Part shown: in pieces, positions 1 to 9,265 of the stretch
How positions within the stretch are numbered: position 1 is the first letter of the stretch
How the letters are laid out: each line of letters opens with the position of its first letter
Source of the DNA: Bacteroidota bacterium
GTDB taxonomy: Bacteria > Bacteroidota > Ignavibacteria > SZUA-365
Assembly: GCA_023432805.1 (NCBI GenBank)
Contig: JAEYUG010000129.1
Location: 4,230-68,229 of the forward strand
Direction of reading: 5' to 3'
Length of the DNA: 64,000 nucleotides
Notes under the pieces: generated by a model
Database searches by the model: none
What the model was told of the DNA's origin: nothing
Seen by the model: the letters and a program-made list of their open reading frames with translations, nothing else
Made by a program: the position numbers and the translations under genes

Positions 1-1
1 C

Positions 2-754
2 GGCGCCGCCAAGAGTTTCGTGACCAACCTCGAGAAGAACTTCGACATCGACACCGTCATCCTCGACATGGAGAGCGTACCCGTTGTCGACACCACCGGC
101 GCCGTCGCGCTCGAGCAGATCGTCTCGCGGCTGCATCGCGACGGTCGTCGACTGCTCGTGGTGGGGATGCGGGAAAACGTCCGCCGCATCCTTTACAATC
201 TCGGGGTCACCCAGAAAATCGGCATCGGAAGCTTCCTCCCCTCGATGGATGATGCGATCGCCTACGCCGTCGCGCTCGCCACCGACGAGCGCACCCCGCG
301 CGCCCTCGGGGAATACCTGCACGACGCATGCATCCTGCTCGACGTCCATGCCTCGACCCGCGACGAACTCTTCGACACCTGTGCCCGCGCGGCCGAGAAG
401 GCCGGCGCCGTGCACGATCGCGCCGCCTTCGTACAGAGCCTGCACGACCGCGAGGCCCAGACCCCGACCGTGATCGGCCACGGCGTGGCCGTGCCCCACG
501 CCCGCACCGGAGGCGTCGATGGCGAGGTCGTGCTGCTCTTCGCGCGGCTCGCCACCCCCCTGCGCTACACCGACGACCCTGCCACCGACGTCGACTTCGT
601 CTTCATGGTTTCGGCCGCCGGCGTTGAGAAGGATTACCTGACCGTACTGCGTCTCATCGCCCTCAACATGCGCGACGACGCCATCGCCGCGCGCCTGCGC
701 GCCGCCACCAGCGCCGCGGAAATCCACTACACCCTCTCGGAACTCCGGGTATAG
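2..754 (+). CDS. SulP-type anion transporter C-terminus with STAS and PTS EIIA domains (5' partial)
   Basis: The reading frame is open from the window edge, so this is the 3' end of a longer gene. The first residues (GAAKSF, then a GTG codon at 20) match the start of a SulP STAS domain, so the membrane transporter part probably lies upstream outside the window. The STAS domain covers about residues 1-95 and carries the DTTG turn in VPVVDTTGAVAL. From about residue 98 to the end is a fructose-type PTS EIIA domain, with the phospho-acceptor histidine in GVAVPHAR at 497-499. SulP proteins move sulfate, bicarbonate or other anions, and STAS domains regulate them. An attached EIIA domain suggests control by phosphorylation, which is inference. 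The transported anion cannot be read from this fragment. A GC hairpin follows the stop codon. Confidence 0.85.
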   Translation, partial: GAAKSFVTNLEKNFDIDTVILDMESVPVVDTTGAVALEQIVSRLHRDGRRLLVVGMRENVRRILYNLGVTQKIGIGSFLPSMDDAIAYAVALATDERTPRALGEYLHDACILLDVHASTRDELFDTCARAAEKAGAVHDRAAFVQSLHDREAQTPTVIGHGVAVPHARTGGVDGEVVLLFARLATPLRYTDDPATDVDFVFMVSAAGVEKDYLTVLRLIALNMRDDAIAARLRAATSAAEIHYTLSELRV

Positions 755-757
755 CAA

Positions 758-785
758 ACGGCGCGCCCCCGTCGGGACGCGCCGT
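758..785. terminator. GC-rich hairpin between convergent genes
   Basis: ACGGCGCG at 758-765 pairs with CGCGCCGT at 778-785, with a CCC/GGG inner stem. It lies between the convergent ends of the SulP-EIIA gene and a T9SS cargo gene. There is only a short T stretch on the minus side, so termination function is likely but not certain. Confidence 0.5.
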
Positions 786-863
786 GCATTGACTGTCGAT
801 CATGCGAACCAGGCCGGATGCCCTCACGACAGTACAAGATGCTGTTGGAGGAATGCTCCGCTG

Positions 864-3116
864 CTACTTAGCGACCACCATCGTGCGCGCCACCGAGCCC
901 GCACCCGTCTGCAGTCTGTACGCGTACAGTCCACTCGGAAGCGACCCCGCCCGGAACGACGTCGTATGCCATCCCGATTCGAGTGCCGCATTGTCATGCA
1001 CCCGTGCGACCTCGACACCGAGCTCGTTATAGACGACGAGCGTCACCACATCACTCGCGGGAAGATAGAACGAGATATTCGTGGTGGGATTGAAGGGATT
1101 CGGATAATTCTGCAGCATCGTCACCTTCTCCGCCGTCGGAGCCACTGACAGCGTCACCACCTGCGAATACTCCGTCGTGCCATCGCGGTCGATCTGGCGC
1201 AGCCGATACGAGATCGCCGCATTCTGCAGATCGGATGCCGGGAGCCTGTCTTCGAACCGATAGTCATGCTGCGAGCTCGTCGTACCATTGCCCTGCACGA
1301 AACCCACCTTCGACCACGTTGCGCGATCAAACGACCGCTCGACATCGAACCCATAATTGTTCGACTCCGTCGCCGTCGTCCACTTGAGCGTCACCACCTC
1401 ATTCCGCATCTGCCCCCCAAACGCCACCAGCTCCACGGGCAATCCATTGTTCTCGATTTGGCTCCGAATAGTGATGTAACGAGGATCCTGATATATGAAC
1501 GAGGTGACATTGGGTGCAGGAGGATTCGCTATGAGGTCCCAGCCGAAATAATAGGTCTTGACATACCCAAGCGCGTCGTACTCCGGCTTCGACGTCAATT
1601 GACTGCCATCCAACGTGAATGCGGGATTCAGATTGGCGAAGGATACCGGAGTAGTACTTGATGGTATAAATTCACTATAGACCTGCCCGGTAATCTTATC
1701 GTCGAACCCTATGGAAGGGAGTTCGATAGGCAGAACACTCAATGAAACTGGAACGAAGGGTTGCTGGAAATAGTCGACCGGATTTGTCAAAGTGACAGTG
1801 GGATTCGTATCAATTCCAGGAGCAGCAGCATACAATGGAACACCCCATTTATCATCCAGAGGTATGTACTCTGGTGTACCGAGAGCCGGAAGCGTTTGCC
1901 AGTTGATCAGCCGCCGTGCAACACGAAAGACACTGCTGGTTGCAACATTTGAAACTGCTGGCACTGCATTCCAACTCTTGCCAAGCGTGGCTGTTGCCAC
2001 AATCTGAAACGCCTCCGGGGCAGCAGTGACAGAGGTCATGTCAATGGACGCTGTAAGTGGCATAAAAGGTGCACTCGGCCATGTGGTATATGTAGACACG
2101 GTGGGCACTGCGCCGCTGTATGTCGGGCCCGATCCATCCCAGAGTACAGACGTTGTGCTTGGTGATGGAACAAGAGTGAGCGTAACGGTCGGGCTGGTCG
2201 GGTTCGTCGAGGTCGTTGGGGGGGTCGTATTCGGGTTCGTGATATAGGAACCCGGAGGGATTGAGGTGAACTTGTTCCCGCAATCCACCCAGCGAATGGT
2301 GGGGACAACGGTCCCAACGCCCTTCAATTGCTGCTGCACATCATGAATCTTTTCGTTTGATGGATTTCCATTGAACTGAAGATTACCATTGAATGCAGCT
2401 CCTTCGAAGACGATGCCCTCAGCCCTGCCAGGTACATACTGAAAATCATCCGCGCTGAAATTGGTGGGGAGTGCAGTAAATATATCGTCCCGCAATCCAT
2501 ACACCATCGGACGCTGGTTCCCGGTGTACCCACCATCTGGCGGATGCCCCAGAACATATAATGGGAGCGTGCCGGTAACATACTCGATCTTGCCTCGAAG
2601 CTCACCAGTGGGAATCGGACCCGGAACACTTGCGGCGCCGATCAGAAGATTGCCAAATGTCAACCTATCCAGCTGACCGTTCATATTCTTGACTTCTAAG
2701 CCCCGCAGTGAGATCTCGTTCTGCACGTAGTATACGATACCTTGCACTGTCACAGGGTTGGTAATGATTTGCACAGTGGTTGGAAATAGTGGATCGTTCG
2801 TCTTCACGAGGTTGTTGCTGGTTGCTGCATCCCAAGTTGGTGGATTCGTGGGACCGTTCTTGAATTCGAAACCATCAGGCAGCAGAAAGTGCAAATTGTA
2901 AATGATGCGAGTCTGATCTCCATAAAAGTCCTCGACATTCGTTTCGCGTACTTCGATCTTTCCCGCCGCAATACCGCTGATCTCGCACGACTGTACGATG
3001 AGTGGCGTCGCGAGGTCGAAATTGACGAAGATGCCGCGAGGCTGTCCCTGTGCAACTGAACTGAGGAACGCACTTAGGAGAAGCGCGAAAACTGAAATAC
3101 TGTGAAGTTTTTTCAT
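864..3116 (-). CDS. T9SS type A sorting domain protein, paralog 1 of 4
   Basis: A secreted protein of about 750 residues. I chose the ATG at 3116, not the longer frame from 3167, because it begins a clear signal peptide (MKKLHSISVFALLLSAFLSS) and has AGAGGTG just upstream. The N-terminal half resembles the three neighbouring T9SS proteins: a Cys near residue 40, an FYGD-like acidic motif and an LEVKN motif. It ends in a fibronectin-like stretch (LKWTTATESNNYGFDVERS) followed by the type A sorting signal NYPNPFNPTTNISFYLP and a final VVAK. T9SS signals direct cargo across the outer membrane for surface attachment or release. No enzymatic motif was recognised and the function is unknown. Confidence 0.85.
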   Translation of the reverse strand: MKKLHSISVFALLLSAFLSSVAQGQPRGIFVNFDLATPLIVQSCEISGIAAGKIEVRETNVEDFYGDQTRIIYNLHFLLPDGFEFKNGPTNPPTWDAATSNNLVKTNDPLFPTTVQIITNPVTVQGIVYYVQNEISLRGLEVKNMNGQLDRLTFGNLLIGAASVPGPIPTGELRGKIEYVTGTLPLYVLGHPPDGGYTGNQRPMVYGLRDDIFTALPTNFSADDFQYVPGRAEGIVFEGAAFNGNLQFNGNPSNEKIHDVQQQLKGVGTVVPTIRWVDCGNKFTSIPPGSYITNPNTTPPTTSTNPTSPTVTLTLVPSPSTTSVLWDGSGPTYSGAVPTVSTYTTWPSAPFMPLTASIDMTSVTAAPEAFQIVATATLGKSWNAVPAVSNVATSSVFRVARRLINWQTLPALGTPEYIPLDDKWGVPLYAAAPGIDTNPTVTLTNPVDYFQQPFVPVSLSVLPIELPSIGFDDKITGQVYSEFIPSSTTPVSFANLNPAFTLDGSQLTSKPEYDALGYVKTYYFGWDLIANPPAPNVTSFIYQDPRYITIRSQIENNGLPVELVAFGGQMRNEVVTLKWTTATESNNYGFDVERSFDRATWSKVGFVQGNGTTSSQHDYRFEDRLPASDLQNAAISYRLRQIDRDGTTEYSQVVTLSVAPTAEKVTMLQNYPNPFNPTTNISFYLPASDVVTLVVYNELGVEVARVHDNAALESGWHTTSFRAGSLPSGLYAYRLQTGAGSVARTMVVAK

Positions 3117-3495
3117 GACACACCTCTGTCTATCGGAATCACGATGGATTGCCTTCGACCAGCGCATGGAGTCTCCCCCTCTGCTCGCTGAGCATCATCT
3201 GATGTTCGCTGTGCCCGGAGGCACGCTGATCATATGTGTTGCTACAGCAATCATGGTTCAACACACATGCCAAGTCAAAATCAGAGCGTATTGTCCGTTT
3301 TTGCTCCCAACAGCATTCTCCCGATGTTTCAGATCTGCACAAATCCCCTTTTCATGTCTGATCTCGCATCATGGGTGGCACCACCCATGTGAAAAAACGG
3401 CACCCCCCCGTCGGGAGGTGCCGCAGAAGCTGTCGATCAATCGAACCAGGCCGTTCTTAATCTCGACAGTACTACATGGTGCAAATCCTGCAGAA
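3117..3495. other. Intergenic region between T9SS paralogs 1 and 2
   Basis: No coding sequence is supported here. It contains the minus-strand terminator of paralog 2 (3392-3423), a perfect 8-bp-arm palindrome ATGGGTGG-CA-CCACCCAT at 3371-3388, and the ribosome binding site of paralog 1 next to 3117. The palindrome lies just beyond the terminator T-tract and could be a regulatory hairpin or operator; nothing in the sequence decides this. Confidence 0.5.
3392..3423 (-). terminator. Rho-independent terminator of T9SS paralog 2
   Basis: On the minus strand CGGCACC (3423-3417) pairs with GGTGCCG (3404-3398), and the loop holds C/G runs. It is followed by six Ts (plus-strand A run 3392-3397). It lies about 70 bases after the stop codon at 3496. 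Confidence 0.8.
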
Positions 3496-5628
3496 TTACT
3501 TCGACACGATCATCGTCTTCGTTGTCGTCCCGGCTGCGGTCTGCAGCGAGTACATGTACACGCCGCTCGGAAGTTCGCTGGCATTGAATGACGCGGTGTG
3601 CCAGCCGGACTCGAAGGAGGCATTGTCGAGCAGTCGCACAACTTCAAGTCCGAGCTCGTTGTACACTGTCATCGTGACTGATCCTGCTTCCGGCAGATTG
3701 AAGGCAATGTTTGTCGAGGGATTGAAAGGATTCGGGAAGTTCTGCATGAGCTTCACTGAGCTGGCCGCGGGAGCGAGCGCAACGGTCACAACCGGAGAGT
3801 ACTCGAATGTTCCGTCGCGGTCGATCTGGCGCAGACGGTACGACAGCGTCGGACGCATCATGTCGGTCTCGGTGAGACGGTTCGTGAATCCGTAGTCGCG
3901 CTGCGAACTCGTGGTGCCATTGCCAGCCACGAAACCGATCTTCGTCCATGTCGCACCATCATCCGAACGCTCGACATCGAAACCGTAATTGTTCGTCTCC
4001 GTCGCAGTCGACCACTTCAGCGACACCGTCTGGTTCCGCAGCGACGCTGTGAACGTCGTCAACTCGACGGGGAGGCCGTTGTTCGCAATCAACTCGTTCG
4101 CGATCACATAGCGGGGATCGAGGTAGATGCCTGTGTTCGCAAGCGGTGCAAACCCGGGAGCCACCCCCTGATACTGTGTTGTCGTCACGAAGGCCACAGC
4201 ACTATAGTCAGGCTTGGGATTCAACTGAGCGGGAGTGAGAGAGAACACATATGCATTGTTCGTGAAGATGGCCGATCCTGCGAGTGAGCCTACCTGCTCG
4301 CTGTACGGCGCGGGCTGCACGGAGAACAGTCTGTTATAGCTCGGCACTGCGTTTGCATTGTGAAGTTCCATACGGGTCGGCGCACTTGTCACACCCTGGG
4401 CATAATGATTCAGAACGCTCGCCTGGGGACCACCGCTCATGTAGATGTCGAACACACTGCCATTCGAGACAGGGGTATCCAGATCCGGCTGCGACACCCA
4501 GCTGACGAGGCCCTGGCTGACCGTGAATGCATTTGTGGACACGACAGTACCGAGAGCAACACTCGTTGCACGAATCTTGAACTGCTCCGAAATGCTTACG
4601 GCATCGACGGAGAAGGTGAGCGCCATCGTTCCGGCAGGCGTCTGCCATCCTGTGCTCACGTGCGGGGTGGGAGTGATCACTGCGCCGGCATACGTGGGAC
4701 CTGTGCTAGCCGATGTCCACAAGGCCGCGTCTGACGAGACGGGACTGCCTGCACCGTCGAGAAGCGTGAGCGTGACATCCCGACCAAGGCCGGTGAGTCC
4801 CACACCCGTGGAGTACCCGTTGCAGTCGACCGCCTGAAGCGTCGGCCAGCTGTTGACACCATCGCCGATGATGCGTCCCTGCACCGAATTGATGACAGGT
4901 GCCGCTGCAGGCTCGATCAGGAATTTCATGCCGCTGGCAGGTCCCGCAATCGTGCTGATAATGGGATCGGGAAGGCCGGCGACGGGACCGATGAAGGGAA
5001 GACCGCGAATATATGCATCAACAGCATTCAGGTCGTTACCACGAGCAGGACCATTTTCACTGGTCGTCCATGCAACAAAGTTACCGGAAGGCGGCAGGCC
5101 GTTCCCATTCGTCGGAAGTACTTTGATGCGGATCGGAAGCAGAAAGAGCGAGTCCCTTTTCCCGGTATTTTTGACCTCGAGTCCCGTGATCGTCAGAGTA
5201 TTGACTTCTCCCGGAAACGTGGCGGGCCAAAGGTCGCCCAGCTGCGGATTCAGACTCGGATAGCGCGCATTCACCACCGCATCCACATCCTGCCAGGAAT
5301 AGCTGACCGGTCCGGATCCGTTCTGCAAATCCGCTGAATTTGCATTCGACCAGGTCGTCGCACCCTGCGGATCAAACGCGAGCCCGGGGGGAAGCGCGAT
5401 GTGGAGTGTGGTGTAGGTGTGCGCGTTTCCTGATTTGCCATAGAAATCGTCAGTCTGAGTTTCCGAAAGGGAAATCAGACCACCGCTCTGCCAGTTCGAG
5501 GGACACGTGACCACATTCTGCCAGCTGCCATTGAGCTGAACAGTCACCTTCACCTGTGCAACGGCGGGAAGCGAAAGCAAGCCGGCCATCAACAGGACCG
5601 TTAATGCGTGAAATCGTATCTTTTTCAT
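3496..5628 (-). CDS. T9SS type A sorting domain protein, paralog 2 of 4
   Basis: A 710-residue secreted protein with signal peptide MKKIRFHALTVLLMAGLLSL ending at AVAQ. The N-terminal region (TCPSNW, DDFYGK, LPPGLAFDP, LEVKN) is clearly related to paralog 3 and more distantly to paralogs 1 and 4. The C-terminal 190 or so residues, from LRNQTVSLKWSTATETNN through the sorting signal NFPNPFNPSTNIAFNLP to the end, are almost identical to paralog 3. T9SS targeting is well supported. No catalytic motif is visible and the function is unknown. It has its own terminator (3392-3423), so it is probably transcribed separately from paralog 1. Confidence 0.85.
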   Translation of the reverse strand: MKKIRFHALTVLLMAGLLSLPAVAQVKVTVQLNGSWQNVVTCPSNWQSGGLISLSETQTDDFYGKSGNAHTYTTLHIALPPGLAFDPQGATTWSNANSADLQNGSGPVSYSWQDVDAVVNARYPSLNPQLGDLWPATFPGEVNTLTITGLEVKNTGKRDSLFLLPIRIKVLPTNGNGLPPSGNFVAWTTSENGPARGNDLNAVDAYIRGLPFIGPVAGLPDPIISTIAGPASGMKFLIEPAAAPVINSVQGRIIGDGVNSWPTLQAVDCNGYSTGVGLTGLGRDVTLTLLDGAGSPVSSDAALWTSASTGPTYAGAVITPTPHVSTGWQTPAGTMALTFSVDAVSISEQFKIRATSVALGTVVSTNAFTVSQGLVSWVSQPDLDTPVSNGSVFDIYMSGGPQASVLNHYAQGVTSAPTRMELHNANAVPSYNRLFSVQPAPYSEQVGSLAGSAIFTNNAYVFSLTPAQLNPKPDYSAVAFVTTTQYQGVAPGFAPLANTGIYLDPRYVIANELIANNGLPVELTTFTASLRNQTVSLKWSTATETNNYGFDVERSDDGATWTKIGFVAGNGTTSSQRDYGFTNRLTETDMMRPTLSYRLRQIDRDGTFEYSPVVTVALAPAASSVKLMQNFPNPFNPSTNIAFNLPEAGSVTMTVYNELGLEVVRLLDNASFESGWHTASFNASELPSGVYMYSLQTAAGTTTKTMIVSK

Positions 5629-6047
5629 CGTAAATACTCTTGCAATTGGTTGAACAGCCTGGTTTTTTTCACTCGATCACGAGTACCGGAGCTTCCTTGG
5701 GATTCCCTGGTTACGTCGGCCAGGGAGATGCATCGTAGGTGTCGGAACGGCTCGATCTCGTATGTCGGTGCTGTGGAGACACTTTTACATGAATCAACAC
5801 CCGTGCCATCTCCTTTACTCCCTGTATTTCAAAGACTTAGCCGCATTGACCGCTCCACGGTCTGTACATTTGCTGAACAATGCACGCTCATGTGTTGCGT
5901 AATTGGGCGTCGTCATGTCCGAATATCCTCCCGCAGGGAAACACGTAAAACGCCGAACGCCCCGCATGCGGGGCGTTCGGCTCTGAAAAGCTCCGACTCG
6001 ACGAGGGAGCGTTCTACAGATTTGGCGGTACGCGAACCGTGTGTTGC
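5629..6047. other. Intergenic region between T9SS paralogs 2 and 3
   Basis: No gene is supported. It contains the long perfect palindrome at 5952-5981 that serves as terminator for paralog 3. The remaining 300 bases presumably carry the promoter and leader of paralog 2, but no convincing promoter boxes were recognised. Confidence 0.5.
5947..5981 (-). terminator. Perfect 30-nt palindromic terminator of T9SS paralog 3
   Basis: GCCGAACGCCCCGCA at 5952-5966 is the exact reverse complement of 5967-5981. On the minus strand it is followed by GTTTTAC. It starts about 66 bases after the stop codon at 6048. The perfect stem and T stretch fit an intrinsic terminator. Confidence 0.75.
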
Positions 6048-8189
6048 CTACTTGGTGACAATCATCGTCTTGGCGACGGAACCAGCAGGGGTGCTCAGAC
6101 GATAGCTGTAGAGTCCGCTCGGCAGGGCAGAGGCATTGAACGCTGCCGTATGCCAACCGGCCTCAAACTGTGCTGCGTCATGAATCCGAGCGACTTCCAC
6201 ACCGAGCTCATTGTACACGGTCAGCGTCACAGTACCCGCCTCGGGAAGGTTGAACGAGATGTTCGTCGACGGATTGAAGGGATTCGGGAAGTTCTGCATG
6301 AGCTTCACGCTGCTCGCTGCGTGAGCGAGTGCAACGGTCACAACCGGGGAGTACTCAAATGTCCCGTCGCGGTCGATCTGGCGGAGGCGGTACGACAGCG
6401 TCGGACGCATCATGTCAGTCTCGGTCAAGCGATTCGAGAAACCGTAGTCATGCTGCGAACTCGTCGTGCCATTGCCGGCCACGAATCCGATCTTCGTCCA
6501 GGTCGCACCATCCTCTGAACGCTCGACATCGAAGCCGTAATTGTTCGTCTCCGTCGCCGTCGACCACTTCAACGACACCATCTGATTGCGCAACGACGCC
6601 GTGAACGTCGTCAGCTCAACGGGGAGGGCACCGTTGTTCACCACGCTGTACAGCATCGCGTAACGTGGATCCATGTAAAGTGCAGTGCCTTGGTTGTTGT
6701 TGTGGCCATAATAATTTGTCGGCACAAAGACATATGCCCAGTACTCCGGGATTGTACTCAAGGTCGTTTCGAACCCTACCGCGGATGTCCCGGCGGTAAA
6801 GGTCACTGATTTGTCGGCTGAGGATTGCTGCACATAGAAGTTGTTGACCGTCAGAGGCTGCAGTAAGCTAGGATCGCTTACGATTACATCATCGGCCCCA
6901 TAGGTGAGCTGATCACCCTCTCTGATCATCATCCGCACCGATGCTGCAGGATCATTGTCTACCAGATCGGCGATCGAAACTTTGGGATTGCTCTCCAATA
7001 CGAGGTTATATCCGCCGGACACCACGATTGGGTCATCAAATACGGGGTAGTTTGTCCATGCAATTGGTCGCTGGGCAACAGAAAAGTTACTACTTGAAAC
7101 GGAGTTTGACGCAGCGCTTCCGATCGTCTGAGAGAACGGCGGGGCGACTGCGGCATTGATTTTGAAAGTCGAACTCCACTGCATGTTCACTGAGAACGTG
7201 AGAGGCATCTTTCCATTCGCATCCCAGGAATCGTCATGCGCTTTCGTAATCGTCGCCCCCGCATACGTGGGTCCGACACCATCCCAGAGTGTGTAATTTG
7301 AACTTACTGCATTCCCAAATTCGTCGAGAAGTGTCAGGTTGACGTAAGTGTCGTCTGGTATGTTGGACGTCGCATTGCCATTGCAGTCGATGGCCTGTAC
7401 TGTGGGAAATGTACTCGGGACGCTGCCTGTGATGCGTTCCTGCACATCATGCTGGCGTGTCGCTGGCTGTGTGACAAACACGATACCTTCAGCAGCGTCT
7501 ACTGGATAGTAACTGACAGGAGGCGTCGTTCCGCTGTTCACTATTCCATCTGTTGGAAGGCCACGAACCACCGACGTGTGTGTAGACGGCAGCACCAGAT
7601 TGGTCGGCAGAACATTGTCAACCCACGCATACAAGTTCCCGGAGGGAACGATATTCGATCCGGCGATGATGCGGATGTTTGCATTGATGATCGTGACAAC
7701 GTCGAGCTTGTGAACGTTCTTCACGTGAAAATCATTCAGCACAAGCGTATTGACGGACGAAGGAGTCGGCGCATTACCCCATGGCATCTGCAAAATACCT
7801 GGGAACAGTGAAGGATACATGCCATCCAGCACCTGCCCAACGTTGTTCCATTCCATCGTAATCGTCCCCGACCCGTTCTGGAGATTGGCAGATGTAGGTG
7901 CCGTCCATGTGGCAGGGGTCCCCGTCGGATCAAACTCAAGACCGGGAGGAAGCGCGATCTTTAGATCAAAATACGTGTCGGAAACCTGCGGACTCCCGTC
8001 CCAGAAATCATTCATGTTGAATTCCGAAATGGTAATGACACCTGACGCCTTCCAGGTGCGCGGACAGGTTGGGATCGAGGTCCAGTTGTTACCTGTCACA
8101 AGTTCTACTTTGACTTGCGCGTATGTATCGCCTGTCATCCCGAGCACTCCAAGGAGTGCAAGCATTGCAATCACAATGCGTTGTTTCAT
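6048..8189 (-). CDS. T9SS type A sorting domain protein, paralog 3 of 4
   Basis: A 713-residue secreted protein with signal peptide MKQRIVIAMLALLGVLGMTG ending near TYAQ. Its N-terminal domain shares TCPRTW, NDFWDG, LPPGLEFDP and HVKN with paralog 2 in matching order. The middle region is diverged. The C-terminus, from LRNQMVSLKWSTATETNN onward including NFPNPFNPSTNISFNLP, is nearly the same as in paralog 2. The final residues MIVTK are typical of type A sorting domains. The cargo is likely surface-attached or released, and its biochemical role is unknown. The gene is divergent from the TlpA-like gene across a 520-bp gap containing hairpin repeats. Confidence 0.85.
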   Translation of the reverse strand: MKQRIVIAMLALLGVLGMTGDTYAQVKVELVTGNNWTSIPTCPRTWKASGVITISEFNMNDFWDGSPQVSDTYFDLKIALPPGLEFDPTGTPATWTAPTSANLQNGSGTITMEWNNVGQVLDGMYPSLFPGILQMPWGNAPTPSSVNTLVLNDFHVKNVHKLDVVTIINANIRIIAGSNIVPSGNLYAWVDNVLPTNLVLPSTHTSVVRGLPTDGIVNSGTTPPVSYYPVDAAEGIVFVTQPATRQHDVQERITGSVPSTFPTVQAIDCNGNATSNIPDDTYVNLTLLDEFGNAVSSNYTLWDGVGPTYAGATITKAHDDSWDANGKMPLTFSVNMQWSSTFKINAAVAPPFSQTIGSAASNSVSSSNFSVAQRPIAWTNYPVFDDPIVVSGGYNLVLESNPKVSIADLVDNDPAASVRMMIREGDQLTYGADDVIVSDPSLLQPLTVNNFYVQQSSADKSVTFTAGTSAVGFETTLSTIPEYWAYVFVPTNYYGHNNNQGTALYMDPRYAMLYSVVNNGALPVELTTFTASLRNQMVSLKWSTATETNNYGFDVERSEDGATWTKIGFVAGNGTTSSQHDYGFSNRLTETDMMRPTLSYRLRQIDRDGTFEYSPVVTVALAHAASSVKLMQNFPNPFNPSTNISFNLPEAGTVTLTVYNELGVEVARIHDAAQFEAGWHTAAFNASALPSGLYSYRLSTPAGSVAKTMIVTK

Positions 8190-8709
8190 TGTGCTACCTC
8201 GTACTATCGTGAAATGGCCTGGTTCGCTTCTCTGAGCCTCGGCAGGCGTACGTTGCGTCTGGAGGGAGGCTTGATCGATGTTCTGAGAAGTACAACGAGA
8301 GTGCCAGTACTGGAACGCGTTGATTTACAAGGGGTTATGGCAAAACAAAAGAGTTTGAGATGTGCAATTCCTGAACAGCATGCACATGGGTGTTGTTATT
8401 CTGTTCAGTGTGTTCCGAATGGGGCCGCAGTGCAGGTTTTGCGAGAGGGGGTGTAGCGGGATGGAACGTGTTGCAGTTATTGCCGCGACGGCTATCAATG
8501 ACGGACGAGGGCGTCCGTCCTCCCAGGCGATCAGTGACGGACGAGGGCGTCCGTCCTCCCAGGCGATCAATGACGGACGAGGGCGTCCGTCCTCCCGGGG
8601 ATGGAACAGGGGATGGGGTTCTGGTGTTTCATGATCATCCGCGGTTTCGTATTCTTGTCGGATGTTCCGCGTCGGTTTCCGCTCACGTTCCCAATTGGAG
8701 ATTCCCTTC
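8190..8709. other. Divergent intergenic region with REP-like array
   Basis: This 520-bp gap separates T9SS paralog 3 (minus) from the TlpA-like gene (plus). Apart from the three tandem hairpin repeats at 8494-8600 and the GGAG ribosome binding site of the downstream gene near 8697, no gene or RNA is supported. Open frames here are short and repeat-derived. Confidence 0.6.
8494..8600. repeat. Three tandem 36-bp REP-like units (type B hairpins)
   Basis: Units start at 8494, 8530 and 8566, an exact 36-bp period. Each holds the hairpin GACGGACG-AGGG-CGTCCGTC (8500-8519, 8536-8555, 8572-8591) followed by CTCCC. Read on the minus strand, each hairpin therefore has a 5' GGAG foot. The units differ at only a few positions. 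The same hairpin occurs at 19425-19446 and twice at 25578-25661. Confidence 0.9.
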
Positions 8710-9183
8710 ATGAAATATGCCCTGCTCCCGCTCCTGCTTGTCGCGCTGCTCGCCATGCCCGCTTCCGCGCAGAAACAGGACGCCCCAAATTTTTCGCTGA
8801 AAGATGGCTCGGGGAAGACCGTCGAACTCACCAAGCTCCGCGGCAAGGCGGTGGTGGTGAATTTCTGGGCAACCTGGTGTCCGCCCTGCAAAGCCGAGAT
8901 TCCCGGCTTTGTCAGTGTCTACAAGAAGTTCAAGGACAAGGGACTCGAGATCGTCGGAGTCTCGCTCGACGAAAAGGGCTGGGGCGTCATCAATCCCTTC
9001 CTGAAAAAGCATGAGATTCCCTACCCGGTCGTGCTGGGCGATATGGATATCGCAAAGGCATATGGAGGCATCCGCTCCATCCCCACGACCTTCTTCGTCG
9101 ACCGCAAGGGGAAGATCGCCGATCAGCACGTCGGCTACATGTCACAGGATGACTTCGAAAAGAAGGTCAAGGCGATTCTCTGA
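8710..9183 (+). CDS. TlpA-family thiol-disulfide oxidoreductase
   Basis: A 157-residue periplasmic thioredoxin-fold protein. The ATG at 8710 was chosen because it begins a signal peptide (MKYALLPLLLVALLAMPASA) and has GGAG about 10 bases upstream; the longer frame from 8662 adds an unlikely leader. The core carries the TlpA/ResA pattern VVVNFWATWCPPCKAEIP with redox cysteines at residues 57 and 60, and the cis-proline region SIPTTF. Such proteins reduce or oxidise periplasmic disulfides, often for cytochrome c maturation, which would suit the multiheme cytochromes further along the window; that link is inference. It is a single gene ended by a bidirectional terminator. Confidence 0.92.
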   Translation: MKYALLPLLLVALLAMPASAQKQDAPNFSLKDGSGKTVELTKLRGKAVVVNFWATWCPPCKAEIPGFVSVYKKFKDKGLEIVGVSLDEKGWGVINPFLKKHEIPYPVVLGDMDIAKAYGGIRSIPTTFFVDRKGKIADQHVGYMSQDDFEKKVKAIL

Positions 9184-9203
9184 CAGCCCTCCCCCACGAC
9201 AAC

Positions 9204-9232
9204 AAAAAGCCCCGTCATCGACGGGGCTTTTT
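9204..9232. terminator. Bidirectional intrinsic terminator
   Basis: AAAAAGCCCCGT and ACGGGGCTTTTT form a 12-bp stem around a 5-nt loop, with A and T tracts on both sides. It ends the TlpA-like gene (stop 9183) and the convergent T9SS paralog 4 (stop 9266). Confidence 0.9.
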
Positions 9233-9265
9233 CATTTTTGCACACAGCGACACGCAGTGATGCTG

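Noticed and set aside
8494..8600. CRISPR-like direct repeats
   Set aside because: The 36-bp units are contiguous with no unique spacers, contain a compact hairpin, and no cas gene is present.
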